This document shows positions 1 to 12,320 of a stretch of 64,000 nucleotides of DNA, one piece after another. Positions within the stretch are counted from its first letter, which is position 1. Each line of letters opens with the position of its first letter. Origin of the DNA: Mytilus trossulus (lineage: Eukaryota > Mollusca > Bivalvia > Mytilida > Mytilidae); NCBI RefSeq assembly GCF_036588685.1, contig NC_086381.1, positions 49,227,431 through 49,291,430 of the forward strand, read 5' to 3'. The notes beneath the pieces are model-generated. The model saw only the letters and a list, made by a program, of their open reading frames with translations. It did not search any database and was not told the origin of the DNA. Both the position numbers and the translations under genes were made by a program.

Positions 1-136
1 ATACACAAATGTGTTGTATGAGTTCCCATGAGACAACTCTCCACCCGAGTCAAAATTTGTAAAAGTAAGCAATTTAATGTCAAAGTATGGTTTTTGACAC
101 GGAGCAAGCTATAAAAGACCTCAAAGCATAACTAGT

Positions 137-775
137 TTGAAACAATTCAAACGGGAAAATCAACGGTATAAACTATATCTAAAAACGAGAATCGAGAAAT
201 ATTTATTAACTACATTGTTTCTTTATTATTATGAGACTGACTTTATACTAGAACTTCATAAAAAGAAAGATAAGAAGCTAGCGATATCCTTTAACTCTAC
301 GTTCCGCTATATAGATTATGTCCTTTCACTAAATAATTCAAAATTTGGTGATTATGTGGAACGCATCTTTCCAATCGAACTATAGACAAAGGATACTACA
401 GATACAGTTAAGTCGGCCTCATATCGTTTGACTTACATCTCGAAATTGACAATGAGGGTCGGTTGAAAACAAAAATTTACGACAAAAGAGAAGACTTCAG
501 CTTTCCAATTGTGAACTTTCCATTTTTTAGTAGCAACATTCCAGCAGCACCTATATACGAAGTATATATCTCCCAATTGATAAGACATTCCCGTGCTTGC
601 ATTTCCTATCTTGATTTTCTGGATAGAGGTCTGCTGCTCACAAGGAAGCTATAAAACCAAGAGTTCCCAATGGTGAAGTTGAAATCCTCCCTTCATAAAT
701 TGTACGGACACTATCATGATTTGGTTGACCGTTATGGAATAACCGTTTAACAAATGATATCGGATATGTTCCTAA
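137..775 (+). pseudogene. Degenerate reverse-transcriptase fragment of a retroelement
   Basis: Reverse-transcriptase relic in at least two shifted reading blocks. The first (137-385) ends in a TAG after a palm-like stretch reading TFRYIDYVLSLNNSKFGDYV; the catalytic YxDD box reads Y-I-D-Y, so the second aspartate is lost. The second block (about 430-654) is out of frame with the first and holds NFPF, a YISQLIRHSRAC-like helix and RGLLLTRKL. Weaker traces run in another frame to about 775. I recognise this C-terminal RT type from bivalve genomes, but cannot say whether it is Penelope-like, DIRS-like or another class. At least two frame breaks and internal stops make it non-functional. No N-terminal part is present, because the element runs off the window or is truncated. 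Confidence 0.7.
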
Positions 776-829
776 CGTCGTATCAACAACCACCCTTCCC
801 TTTCAGGAATGTGACCTACCGAATCAGAC

Positions 830-1095
830 TATTTACCGGATTTGTTATAACATAAGCAACACGACGGGTGAAACATGAGGAGTCGGTTTTGCTTACCCTT
901 CCGGAGCACCTGAGATCACCCCTAGCTTTTGTGGGGTTCGTGTTGCTAATTTTTTAATTTCCTATGTTGTGTCGTGTAAACTATTGTTTGTCTGTTTGTC
1001 GTTTTCATTTTTAGCCATGGCTTTGTCAGTTTATTTTCGATTTATGAGTTTGACTGTCTCTCTGTTATCTTTCGTCTCTCTTTTATAACGCATTC
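830..1095 (+). repeat. Dispersed repeat, tail of the retroelement at the window start
   Basis: Contiguous with the RT relic. It holds a GC-richer stretch (CACGACGGGTGAAACATGAG, then CGGAGCACCTGAGATCACCC) followed by a T-rich tail with ATGGCTTTGTCAGTTTATTTT. Diverged reverse-complement copies occur at about 14,380-14,650 and 19,810-20,008, so this is one family of dispersed repeats. No coding capacity is seen. Confidence 0.7.
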
Positions 1096-1119
1096 AACAT
1101 TTCACTGAAAAATTGACAA

Positions 1120-4100
1120 TACAAACAGTTGCAATAATTTATTTGAATTAAAACTGTCAGTAAATAATAATGTAGGAGTTACGGGAAATCTATCCGGTCC
1201 TGTTCTGCATTAAATTCATTTATCTGAAATGAAAACAAAGTTGTCTATTTATAGAAAACAATGTCTGTACCAATATAAATACATGTAGGTATGGTTCCCA
1301 ACAAATAGAGGCCATGCAACAACATTTCGGTATACACTAATAAAACGATAATATTCAAAGTAACAGTGTACATGTATGAACATGATTGTAATAAATGTTT
1401 TTATACCATAGGTCAGTGTTGTATGCATACATGTCGTCTGTGTCATTTGGTCTATTGCACATAGTTGTCTCATTGGCAATCATACCACATGGTCTTTATA
1501 TTTGATTTATTCAAACAAGAAGCAGTAAATTGTAAACTTCATCATGATTTGTCACAGATAATGATAAAATTGTTTTAATACTTCGTTCAGAAAAATAATT
1601 TAGATTGTATATTCCTTTATTACGAAACAAAACACAATTAACCAAATAAACTATATTAAATATTTTTTCTGGTGTAGAGTCAAATTAAGTATTTAAATTT
1701 TCGCTAGAATGCAAAACTTAATTATTGCGCTTAAATTTTTAAAAAGAAAACTGTAAGCAATAGTAAATTAAATCAAACCTAAATTTCTATGAAAAAAATA
1801 TTCACAATGTTATGGTGTCGGGCATTTAACGATGTCTTTACAATTTCAAATATAATTATCAAAAAGAAATAAATAACATACCAGCACTCTTTAGCTGCAT
1901 TCAACTCTTCAGCATCGAGAACGCCATCTCCTTTTCCCCCCTTTCTATACTGTTATTTATATCATATATCAAATACTAAAGGATTGTATTCATGGTAATA
2001 GCAGAAGTTATTTCTGAAAATATTTCATAATCTTTAAACTTGTAACACACACTACAAGCCTATCAGGCAGCGACGAACAAAAAAATTTAAAGAGAAAAAA
2101 AAACGATAAACAGATTAATCCGGCACGAAAGTACCTGGAAATACTTGTTTTCAAAGTCTTCAAACCAATTTGATGTCGTTTGATTGAAATAACACTCTGA
2201 TAAAAATAACAAAAGAACTATATCTCTCAAATGTATTTCAGACACAATTTTCTTTCGTTTACTCCAATCGTGGCAATGACATTTTATTTGTTCTGTTATT
2301 AGGTTTTACGTATCTTAACATAATGCAGTTAATTGATACAAGCAGATGTGCTTTGATTGCACTGGAGCACACGTGCATCAAATACATCAGACAAAATATA
2401 TAAGCATCTAATTTACTTTTTCTTTCAGTTTAATTTTTGTATTGCTTTGTTTTCCAAAAACGAGTATATGCCATCACAGGAATAGTTATTGAAACGGAAA
2501 GGTTCTGTATACGGCAGTCATTAATGCAACGTACTGTCTCGTAAAATTGAGAATGAAAATGAGGAATGTTTAAAAAAGAGACAACAGCTTAAATAATGAG
2601 CAGACAACAGCAGAAGACCACTATACATTAATTTTACTACAACTCACCGTTTTAATCGATAACAACAAACAACTCTCTTACACCAGTATTTTGATTGTGT
2701 TGTCTCAGTGCTTCGGCAAACACTTCGATACTTATCACATCGTCGTTGTCAATGTCGTAATTAATAATATTATATGGAACATCAAAGGAGTATTCTGTTC
2801 CTTTACTCTAAAAGTAAACACAACAAAATCGAATAAGTAAAAATGTCATTTTCATTCGTCATTATTATTGCCAGCATCAACAAGTAAAGCATTCTTCGTT
2901 GATATTCAACCAACTCTCACAGAGTTTTAATCAAATATTTTTACAAGTTAAATTAAGTAGGAAGATGATCAAATTAAATAACTATAACCATGAATGGATA
3001 ACCAAACAAGTGTGAAATACCATTTAACAACATTAACACCAAGAATAAACGAGGAGCGTCAGTATTTGTGTGCAGGATGAGTAAAGACCCAGTCTCGTCC
3101 ACTCCGACTTAATATATGCATCTTATATTGACAACTGGTCTTAAACAAAAAGTCCAATCAGATTGAAATTGTCTATAATGCACTTCAATTCACTTTAACC
3201 GTCTTTCTTTATACATTCCGAGATACCACGAATACATCTTAAAACAATGTATAAATGATTATCAAAGGTACTAGGATTAAGATTTGGTACACCAGACGCG
3301 CGTATCAAATTATTTATAAAGCAAAACAAGTACAAAGTTGAAGAGCATTTAATTATAATCTAGTTTTTATTACTAAACCTAGGATCGAAAATTCCAAAAA
3401 GTGCTTTTTTACAACTTTATGACAGAATTTGATGATGATCACGATTAATTAGATTGAATTAAGCAAAACGTTATTGTAGGTGCCTGTACAAAATAATTAT
3501 ACTGCAATCAGCTATTTTACTATACAAATAAAGCTATACGTATAAACGTTAGCTTTATACGTCAATGACCCCAACTAACCTATAAGCCCCGCCTCCTTAT
3601 TGTATTTCATCAACAACGTCACGTCAAGACCATGACAACGTAAAGTAACAATGGTCAAACTTTTATGAATTTAAACTTTTATGTCTTCAAATTGGTTATC
3701 TATATACCATGATTATCAAATGTTATTAATTAAGTTCATTTTCCCTTTCTAATTCCTTAGTATGTCAATGTCTTATCGCCTGGACTGCGATCATAGGGAA
3801 ATACCCCAAATTGGTGCCCCAAGAGGGAAATTCCAAACACTTTTTTTTAACAATTTTTGTTATATGTTTTTTTTCATTTTCATTTTTTTTTCGATTTCAG
3901 TATAAAGACAATATACGTATAGTGTAATGAATCATGATTTTTTTTTGTATTCGGCAGGAAACTAGAAAATGCTTGGTAAAACCTCGCATTTTCCCGTTTC
4001 TAAGCCTCATACAAATGAATTTCATATTTCAAGACACTATACGTATATTGTCTAAATATCAGTACCTCAATAGAACGTCGCTTTTTGTCTTGCTAACCCG

Positions 4101-4211
4101 ACTCTTCAGTCTTATACGAACTCGCCAACGGGCTGTGCAAATATTGAAAAGCAGCAAGAGTCCGATAAATCCTATTACGAATTTAGTCTGGTTCATATTG
4201 CGTACTTTTCA
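1120..4211 (-). pseudogene. Copy A: broken secreted EF-hand / cationic-peptide precursor gene
   Basis: Four-exon copy of the local family: exon 4066-4211 (ATG at 4194-4196, signal peptide and basic segment), exon 2648-2807, exon 1882-1930, and a 3' UTR exon from 1223 down to a poly(A) signal (AATAAA on the minus strand, 1138-1143). Splice sites are GT..AG throughout. Three lesions are visible. (1) About 4089: one base is missing relative to C, so the basic segment shifts frame and the exon leaves phase 0. (2) 2652-2654: the Lys codon after the first Asp of EF-hand 2 is TAA where B, C and D have AAA. (3) The twelfth residue of EF-hand 1 is Val instead of Glu, and the conserved Cys of VPC is Tyr. 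The signal peptide is intact and nearly identical to that of C. Probably a pseudogene, although the exon ends remain well formed. Confidence 0.8.
3262..3350. repeat. Fragment of the ~355-bp repeat family (intron of copy A)
   Basis: ATTATCAAAGGTACTAGGATT, then CCAGACGCGCG and a tail with ACAAGTACAAAGTTGAAGAGC, match the arrays at 5.1 and 9-10.5 kb. The equivalent intron of C holds a longer piece of the same family (41,315-41,470), so this insertion predates the A/C split. Confidence 0.65.
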
Positions 4212-4407
4212 CTGAAATAGAAAAAAATAGTGAGATTGGACACACAACAAGTTGAAAGAAGAATTCAACAAATTATTTATATGTGAAACAATATAAATAA
4301 TATAAGTAAGGACACAAAACCATTTTATAAACTTATAATTTTATATTTCATACAAAGTATAGCCTTTTTTATTTATTCTAATACAATATAAGAGAAATAA
4401 TATCTTT

Positions 4408-4414
4408 ACTTACC
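4408..4414 (-). promoter_or_regulatory. Candidate splice donor of the 5' noncoding exon, copy A
   Basis: Minus strand reads ACTG|GTAAGTAAAGATA, with a TATAAAG-like box 23 nt upstream of the GT. The same donor and upstream box recur at 42,325-42,331 (C) and 63,061-63,067 (D), and a similar one at 13,634-13,640 (B). The coding exon of each copy begins after a good acceptor (TTTCAG), so an upstream noncoding exon is expected here. The transcription start is not resolved. Confidence 0.4.
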
Positions 4415-4419
4415 AGTTA

Positions 4420-5126
4420 TGTGTATATGCTTTATAAATGTTACACCAATACTTATGCAAGTTGAAACAGAATGAGAACTGTGATCAAATACAATGACAT
4501 TTTTTCATCAGAAATAGACCGAAGGTTACAAATACTTGCGTGGTTAGAAATATGAACCATACCCTCTTTGAAATTGATTCATGTACATGTACTAAAATTG
4601 TGTGCCGTTCAACTTTGCTTTATTTTATTTTTGATTTGTTGTACTTTCACACTCTCCTATCTTTTTGCCAAAAAACGTTTGAGGTGACATCAAACATTTC
4701 CGACGTTTGTAGTTTGGAACAGGAATTTATTAACATTTGCATAAGCGTGCTAGTTTAACTTTTGATTAATGACGATTTTCTCCAAATTTACGGGTTGCTT
4801 TAGTATTTACCCGTCTTGATGACATTTCTCTGAGATCAATTTAAACTAAAATTCATTGTTAGTTTCAACCATATGTATAACAATTCAAAACGTCGAAACA
4901 TAAAATATCACAAAGGGATTCTTGGAATTGTTTGTTACACTGGTGTTTGTCCTGATTTATATTCGTGTTTTGTCATGATTTAGTCGGTTTATTTTTGACG
5001 TACGAGTTTGAAAGGCCTTTTGGTGTTTTGCGGCTTTCTCAATACTTTTGGTATTATCTCACGACGACAGAGGATCAATAAGCATCGACATAGTGTAATG
5101 AAGCATACATTTTCAAATACTAACAA
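4420..5126. other. Upstream flank of copy A, no gene seen
   Basis: Sequence from 4420 to about 4760 is homologous to the flanks upstream of C (about 42,340-42,540) and D (about 63,070-63,300), with shared runs such as GAACTGTGATCAAATACA. It would contain the promoter of copy A. From 4760 to 5126 I see nothing I can assign. Confidence 0.5.
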
Positions 5127-5830
5127 TATTTATCAAAAGTACCAGGATTATAATTTTATACGCCAGACGCGCGTTTCGTCTACATAAGACTCATCAGTGA
5201 CGCTCAGATCAAAATAGTTAAAAAGCCAAATAAATACAAAGTTGAAGAGCTTTGAGGATCTAAAATTCCAAAAAGTTATGCCAAATACGGCTAAGGTAAT
5301 CTACTCCTGGCGTAAGAAAATCCTTAGTTTTTCGAAAAATTCAAAGTTTTGTAAACAGAAAATTTATTAACATGACCATATAATTGATATTCATGTCAAC
5401 ACCGAAGTGCTGACTACTGGGCTGGTGATACCCTCGGGGACGAAACGTCCACCAGCAGTGGCATCGACCCAGTGGTGTAAATATTTATCAAAAGTACCAG
5501 GATTATAATTTTATACGCCAGACGCGCGTTTCGTCTACATAAGACTCATCAGTGACGCTCAGATCAAAATAGTTAAAAAGCCAAATAAATACAAAGTTGA
5601 AGAGCTTTGAGGATCCAAAATTCCAAAAAGTTATGCCAAATACGGCTAAGGTAATCTACTAAAAAAGTTTTGTAAACAGAAATTTATTAAAATGACCATA
5701 TAATTGATATTCATGTCAACACCGAAGTGCTGACTACTGGGCTGGTGATACAAAACATATGAAGAGGTTCTCGCTAAAACCGCGTCAACTCTTTCATGCA
5801 TTGATGTCATTATCAATATAAAATAACAAA
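5127..5830 (-). repeat. Tandem array, two units of a ~355-bp repeat
   Basis: Two head-to-tail units start at 5127 and 5482 (period 355). Each holds ACCAGGATTATAATTTTATA, CCAGACGCGCGTTTCG, GTGACGCTCAGATCAAAATA and a GTTGAAGAGC tail, followed by a TGCTGACTACTGGGCTGGTG segment. The orientation is opposite to the array at 8,960-10,480. The open frames inside are by-products of the repeat, not genes. Confidence 0.9.
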
Positions 5831-6008
5831 AATACCTAACTCCGAGAAAAATTGCAAAATGGAAAGTCCATACACACATTGGTACAAACATTTCATTATG
5901 TAGAAATGGTGAAAATGGTGTAACTCATGTTATCGATTTTTTTTTTTTATTCAAACATTCAATTTTTTTAGCTATGGTAAATGAAACATAGATTCCACAA
6001 CTGCAAAA

Positions 6009-6129
6009 TGTGTAAAACGATATTTCTCCACTCGAGACAGTTAAATTTTAATATTTAAACCGCGAGGCTTAGCGAGCTTTTTAAATAATTAAAATTAACT
6101 GTTGAGAGTGGAGAAGTATTGTAAAACAC
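6009..6129. repeat. Long imperfect palindrome H1
   Basis: Arms of about 60 bp pair around the centre GCGAGGCTTAGCGAGC (6062-6077). The left arm holds TTTCTCCACTC and the right arm GAGTGGAGAAG. A perfect CRE-type site TGACGTCA lies 115 bp to the right (6244-6251). It has the same layout as palindromes H2-H5, but its arm sequence is not shared with them. Confidence 0.85.
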
Positions 6130-6130
6130 G

Positions 6131-7298
6131 AGTTACAGCGGTTGAATCAGTTTCTGTAATGATTTTTATCCTTCCTTTTCAAAGACTTGAATACAGTTGT
6201 GTACTTTTGATGTGACGTTATTGGGGATAGTCGCATTTTTTCATGACGTCACAATAAGAAAGTTCAGATGAAAACAAGAAAATTTAACGTCACAATTAAG
6301 TTTTAACCAATTATTTGCCGAGAACAGATTTGTCACTAGTGAGGAGAAATATTTTTCTCACACCGGTCAGAAAATGTTAAAATGGCACAAAAATTAGAGA
6401 ACTCGAATTACCTAACAAGATGTTCGTTAACATTCGCCATGATCCTTAATCAGTCGAGGTACGAAGGTCACCAACCTTGTTTGCACTTCACTCACAACAC
6501 ATGTGTTGGCGTCGTTATATCTGTATCACATAATTAATGTGCCGCAAGTCAAACAAACATTAAAACATAACTCAGTGAAAGATTTTTTTTTATCAATACT
6601 CATGTTGTTTTTTCAATGATTCCTCGTGTTTCTCAGAATTCATTTTTTTTTACTGTAAAAGAGGATGGGAGATACCAGAGGGACTTTGATTTTACTAATG
6701 TGCATATTTATATGCAATATTTGCTTATCTTTGTTTAAATATATTTTTTTGTTTTCATAGTTAAGATAATAAGACAATATTGACTGCTGTATTGCTATTT
6801 TTGACACTTTTTTTTTTTTTTATGTCTGTTTGTTTCAATCACACATCGTTGTCATAATAATGAGTTCTTATGCGGTTGTTATATAAGTTAAATGTTTAGC
6901 TAGCTAAAAAAACAGTTTTAATGCACAAAATTTTTCCCATCAGAAAATGACTGTACCAAGTCAGTTCTATGATACTTGTTATCCACTTGTTTATTTTCGT
7001 TGAGCTTTCGATTTTGCCATTTGATAGGGGACTATCAGTTTCGAACTTCCATGGAGCTCGGCATTTTGTTATTTTATTTATAACAGCTGTAATTGATGTC
7101 TTGAAATTAAGATTTAAAAAAAAACGAGCAAACTGTTTATGCTAGAACTGAAACATTTGAAATATGAAACTATTTATTCAGTGGGTCTCTTTGTATGCAC
7201 ATTGAACGACAAATTTATGTGACGTATATAATTTTTCTGACTTCAGACACTCAAATCAATCCATGTGTTCGTAGATAGTAGATGTTGTTGTGTCCTGT
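6131..7298. other. Non-genic AT-rich stretch with repeat traces
   Basis: Holds the TGACGTCA site next to palindrome H1, several homopolymer T runs (6580-6600, 6810-6822) and, at about 6945-7070, a diverged copy of the repeat seen at 7299-7612 (GACTGTACCAAGTCAG). I see no gene. Confidence 0.5.
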
Positions 7299-7612
7299 TA
7301 AATTGTTATACGATGATGACTGATGTTCCCATATTTTGACTATTTTATTGATTGTGACTGTTTATTTAACGCATCATGTAAATGTAACGGAATTTGATGA
7401 GACTGTTATTAAAGTGAGAGGGTTAGCGCTATAGAACCAGGTTTAATCCACCATTTTCTACATTTGAAAATGCCTGTACCAAGTCAGGAATATGACAGTT
7501 CTTGTCCATTCGTTTTTGATGCGTTTTGTTTTTTGATTTTGCCATGTGATTATGGACTTTCCAAATTGATTTTTCCTCTGAGTTCAGTATTTTTGTGATT
7601 TTACTTTTTCTC
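7299..7612 (+). repeat. ~0.3-kb dispersed repeat, nearly identical to 61,205-61,517
   Basis: By eye the two copies differ by one T in a run (near 7582) over about 310 bp. The family marker is AATGCCTGTACCAAGTCAGG. A third copy lies in reverse at about 48,030-48,225, and diverged copies are at 6945-7070 and 42,600-42,690. Open frames across it on the minus strand are fortuitous. Confidence 0.85.
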
Positions 7613-8959
7613 TTACAAAAACCTTGATATGAAAAATTATATCTATATATGACTACTTTATTGTAAAACTGTAAAGATTGATACCCATTGTACTGATCAT
7701 TTTAATTTATTATGAGTTTCGATTAATCTGTTGTTTTGGGACAGATGTGGATGTTCGAAGAGACTTTGAAAACAAGTCCTCTTGGCCGCAAAACTTAGAC
7801 GTTGTCATGCTAGCATTCATATCATTTAAAAGTATTGCTGTTGAATTACCGTACTTTGCGATGATTATAATTACTTACGCCTTCAACCGGCAATAGACCC
7901 TTTCAAATATTGGGCGTCTGTTTTGATGTGCAGGATTCATAAACTTGCATGCACTTCCGGTCAGAATGGGAACGTTAAATTTGAAGGTTTTGTAAAGACA
8001 GAGTTTCGATAATGTAATAATCAGAACTTTCTGAGATGACTTATTTATGAGATTTGATATTGGGCATAACTATTTGATAATTTGGAGAATGTAGGACTTA
8101 TTTCCTCTCCGAACATGTTTTATGAAACTTCCTTGCTAGTATTAAATCTATATCTGTAATTTTATTCAAGACTGAGCTATTTTTTTCTGCATGCTATCAT
8201 CTTGATTGTAAGCTACAATTTGAACCTTCAGTGGAGACCACGCACAACAGGCGGAAACCCAGTTGAAATAGAACAAAAGAATAGAAGCTCTTTGTTAGAG
8301 AGGACGATAAATGCTTACTGCAATGTTAAATTTAGAAACAAAAAAATGAAAGTTCATAGAAAAAATAAAATGACAGTTTTTGGCTAAATTACGAAGTATT
8401 GTATCATAAAACACCATTTGCATAAGTTTTCAATTTATCTATTACATATTTAATGAGAACAACTAGTTATCAAGTCGACGACATGGGGGTCTATTCAGTT
8501 TTTTTCCGATTTTTTTTTAAAAGGGACGGAAAACCCATCAATCGATTTGTTCTTTAATTTTCGTTTCTGCCCTTCCTTTATGTGACTCAAGAACAAATTC
8601 CTAAAAAGGGGAACCGATTGCATCGAAAAGAGGAAATCGAGTCCAGCTTTTTATGTTAGGATGCGTTTGAGCTGAATATTTTGATTTGAAAACGTATATA
8701 GCAAGAGCATCTGATTCATCATTTGGCTTCAGATTCTAACTTTTTTTATATATCAAGGCTACATGTTGACTTTATAACATCGAAAATTCACAGTACTTAA
8801 AAAAATGAAATATATAGGACAAGTAAAATGAATCACAGCAACAGAGTAGGTGTGTTCGAAAAGCAAATGTTTACTATAAGTACTTTTGAGTTAAATCTCA
8901 GATTGGGTTGCTGCTCCGGAATTAGTAATTTTAAGGAAGATTTTTGTGTGTGATAATAA
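7613..8959. other. Non-genic stretch
   Basis: AT-rich sequence without a recognisable gene. Short open frames at 7678-7896 and 8202-8387 have no similarity I recognise and no flanking splice signals I trust. Confidence 0.45.
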
Positions 8960-10480
8960 GGGTTTTTATATTTGATATGAGCGTCACTGGTGAGTCTTAT
9001 GTAGACAAAACGCGAGTCTGGTGTACAAAATTATAATCCTGGTACCTTTGATAACTGTCACAACACTGGGTCGATGCCACTGCTGGTGGACGTTTTGTCC
9101 CCGAGGATATCACCAGCCCAGTAGTCAACACTCCAGTGTTAACATGAATATCAATAATGTGGTCATTTTTTTTATAAATTTCCTGTTAACAAAACTTGTA
9201 ATCTTTTTTGAAAAACTAAGGATTTTCTTAACCCAGGCATAGATTTCTTTAGCCGTATTTAGCACAACTTTTGGAAATTTGGAATCTTCAATGCTCTTTA
9301 ACTTTGTTCTTGTTTGGCTTAATAAATATTTTGATATGAGCGTCACTGATGAGTCTTAGGTAGAGGAAACGCGCGTCTGGCGTACAAAAATATAATCCTG
9401 TTACCTTTGATAACTTTTACACCACTGGGTCGATGCCACTGCTGGTGGACGTTACGTCCTTGAGGGTATTACTAGCCCAGTAGTCAACACTTCGGTGTCG
9501 ACATGAATATCAATAATGTGGTCATTTTTCTAAATTTCATGTTTACAAAACTTGTAATTTTTTGAAATAATAAGGATGTTCTTATCCCAGGCATAGATTT
9601 CTTTAGCCGTATTTGGCATAACTTTTGGGAATTTGGAATCTTCAATGCTCTTTAACTTTGTTCTTGTTTGGCTTTATAAATATTTTGATATGAGCGTCAC
9701 TGATGAGTCGTACGTAGACGAAACACGCGTCTGGCGTACAAAATTATAATCCTGGTACCTTTGATAACTTTTACACCACTGGGTCGATGCCACTGCTGGT
9801 GGACGTTACGTCCCTGAGGGTATAACCAGCCCAGTATTCAACACTTCAATGTTGACATGAATATCAATAATGTGGTCATTTTTATAAATTTCATGTTTAC
9901 AAAACTTGTAATTTTTCGAGAAACTAAGGATTTTTTAACCCAGGAATAGATTACTTTAGCCGTATTTGGAGCAACTTTTGGGAATTTGGAATCTTCAATG
10001 CTCTTTAACTTTGTTCTTGTTTGGCTTTATAAATATTTTGATATGAGCGTCACTGATGAGTCGTACGTAGACGCAACGCGCGTCTGGCGTACAAAATTAT
10101 AATCCTGGTACCTTTGATAACTTTTACACCACTGGATCGATGCCACTGCTGGTGGACTTTACGTCCCCGAGTGTATAACCAGCCCAGTAGTCAACACTTC
10201 AGTGTTGACATGAATATCAATAATGTGGTCATTTTTATAAATTTCCTGTTTACAAAACTTCTATTTTTTCGAAAAACTAAGGATTTTCTTAACCCAGGAA
10301 TAGATTACCTTTGCCGTATTTGGCACAACTTTTTGGAATTTGGAATCGTCAATGCTATTTAACTTTGTTCTTGTTTAGGTTTATACATATTTTGATATGA
10401 TCGTCACTGATGAGTCTTACGAAGACGAAACGCGTGCCTGGCATACAAAATTATAATCCTAGTACCTTTGATAACTTTTT
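8960..10480 (+). repeat. Tandem array, about five units of the ~355-bp repeat
   Basis: The marker GAGCGTCACTG (GATCGTCACTG in the last unit) occurs at 8979, 9338, 9692, 10,045 and 10,399, a period of 353-359 bp. Each full unit carries GGCGTACAAAATTATAATCC, GGTACCTTTGATAACTTTTA, GGGTCGATGCCACTGCTGGT and ACATGAATATCAATAATGTG. It runs opposite to the array at 5,127-5,830. Recurrent short open frames are by-products. Confidence 0.92.
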
Positions 10481-11597
10481 TAATAGTCCTCAACCCCTAA
10501 ATATTATAGCCTGCCTTTCCACGAAAAAATCAATAGATTTTTTTTTAATGTTGATGAATTGTCACAAAAAACCACCTGACAACCTATCAGACAATAGTTG
10601 ACTGAGTGCAGACAAGTTAATTGACTGATGCTCATAAGCTAGTAGATATATTTGCGTTCTAAAATACAACAGGCATATAAGGATCGTAATAGAGCTATGT
10701 GGATAAATTAATAGGTCTTTAAGAGCTAAATTGGCAGCCGGTCATCCCTACATTGGCTTTCATTTACGATCGTAAAAAATAACCGTCGTAATGTTTCGAG
10801 ACCACAATTGTCGTCCCTTGATTTTCTTTGTCCACGAATGTAGTACCTAGTGTGGACATTGTGTTACTTGCCTATTTTGTTTAAACACATTCCCTACGAA
10901 ATAATATGATCTCGGACTTTTGACGATGTAGAATCATGACTGGTAAAGGCATGCTGTTTTACAAACAAAAACGATGAGGAATGAGACAAAAACTACCTAA
11001 CAATTTCTTTCACAATATCAGTGTTATATACACAAAGTTAACAGACTCCATGTATTGATAATGCAACAACGTCTGCCACCGTCAGATTATTTTATCAGGA
11101 CTCGATCATTTTGACAAATATCGTATGTACTTTTTCTGTCATGATTTTCGATTTTCCCTTTAAGTTTAAGTTGCATCCTTCCGACATAACTTTTGTCTTT
11201 TTTATATACAGAGCTGAAGACAACTCCCTTAGATAATGAAAATTTAAAATTACTTTGTAGTCTGGCTTTGATTGAGTCTTTGTCTTTTTATTGTTTTCTT
11301 TTTGTCGTTTATTTATCAGTACGTTTTTGATTGACGATTTTCAAAATCATTTTAATATATTTTGGCTCGTTGAAATTCTTTAACACTACCTAATTATTCG
11401 GAACAAGAACTGCAACTTTTTATGAGTTGTTTCAAACATTGCCTCATCTCTTTTAAAATTCTTATCGATTCTTGCAAGACAAACATATCAAAAGTATCAC
11501 GATTTTCAATAGTAACTATTTTAACGTGACATGCACAATGAACAAAAATAAGATTATACTCTTAGACTAATAATATATTTAATAGAAAATCTTACAA
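10481..11597. other. Non-genic stretch downstream of copy B
   Basis: Between the repeat array and the 3' end of copy B. AT-rich, with no repeat family or gene that I recognise. Confidence 0.4.
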
Positions 11598-12271
11598 CAC
11601 GAAAGGGAACACTGCTTTAATCAACTGAGATTTTTAGTAGAAGAACAGTTCAATAGAAGGAAATATGCGACGTCCCAGTCTACGTCAGATGTAACGGTCT
11701 GAAAAAGAAAAAAATAATGTAATGCAAACAAAAAAGGCATAACCACTTTAATGTAAAGTTTTTAATGTCAGAAAAGGATTAATATCACAGCCGTATGATA
11801 AGGTTTGTTAAATTCTATTAAATTCTGTTTAGAATAACTACACTAGGAACATTGAGAAAAAATCCTCGATCATTATTTTGTGTGTTTCACAAGATTGAAC
11901 AGGCACTCTAATGCTTTGATCGATTTAGTACGTACTAAAAAGTGTAAATTTGTAACCTACAATTTGTTTTTCTTCAGTGGACTAATACAAGACAGGTATT
12001 CTTTTTCTCGTTTAGTCCTTTCACATAATTTTACATTGGTGGATTTTATAATCTACTTTACGGTACGGGCTTTACTTATTTTTGAAGGCCTAACAATGAC
12101 CCTCTAGTTCACATCTTTGTCCTATTGTATTTCCGTATTAATACACCACAGGTATATATCGTCTCATTATGTAAAAAATCATTCAATTTACATGATTTGT
12201 AAACTATTTCATAAAGAAGCAAAATAAAGATTTTAGTTTGTACTTAAATGTACACATCTATCCTAACTTAC

Positions 12272-12320
12272 CAACATTCCTTGGCTGCAGTCAATTCTTC
12301 CGAATCGAGATTTCCATCCC
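12272..12320 (-). CDS. Copy B third coding exon (completes EF-hand 2)
   Basis: 49 bp between AACTAG and GTAAGT; codes GDGNLDSEELTAAKEC when joined in phase and ends with TG of a split TGA. The length is identical in all four copies. Confidence 0.82.

Noticed and set aside
9021..10362. Recurrent short open frames with the peptide HQPSSQHxSVNMNIN
   Set aside because: They recur with the 355-bp period and on both strands; they are by-products of the tandem repeat.
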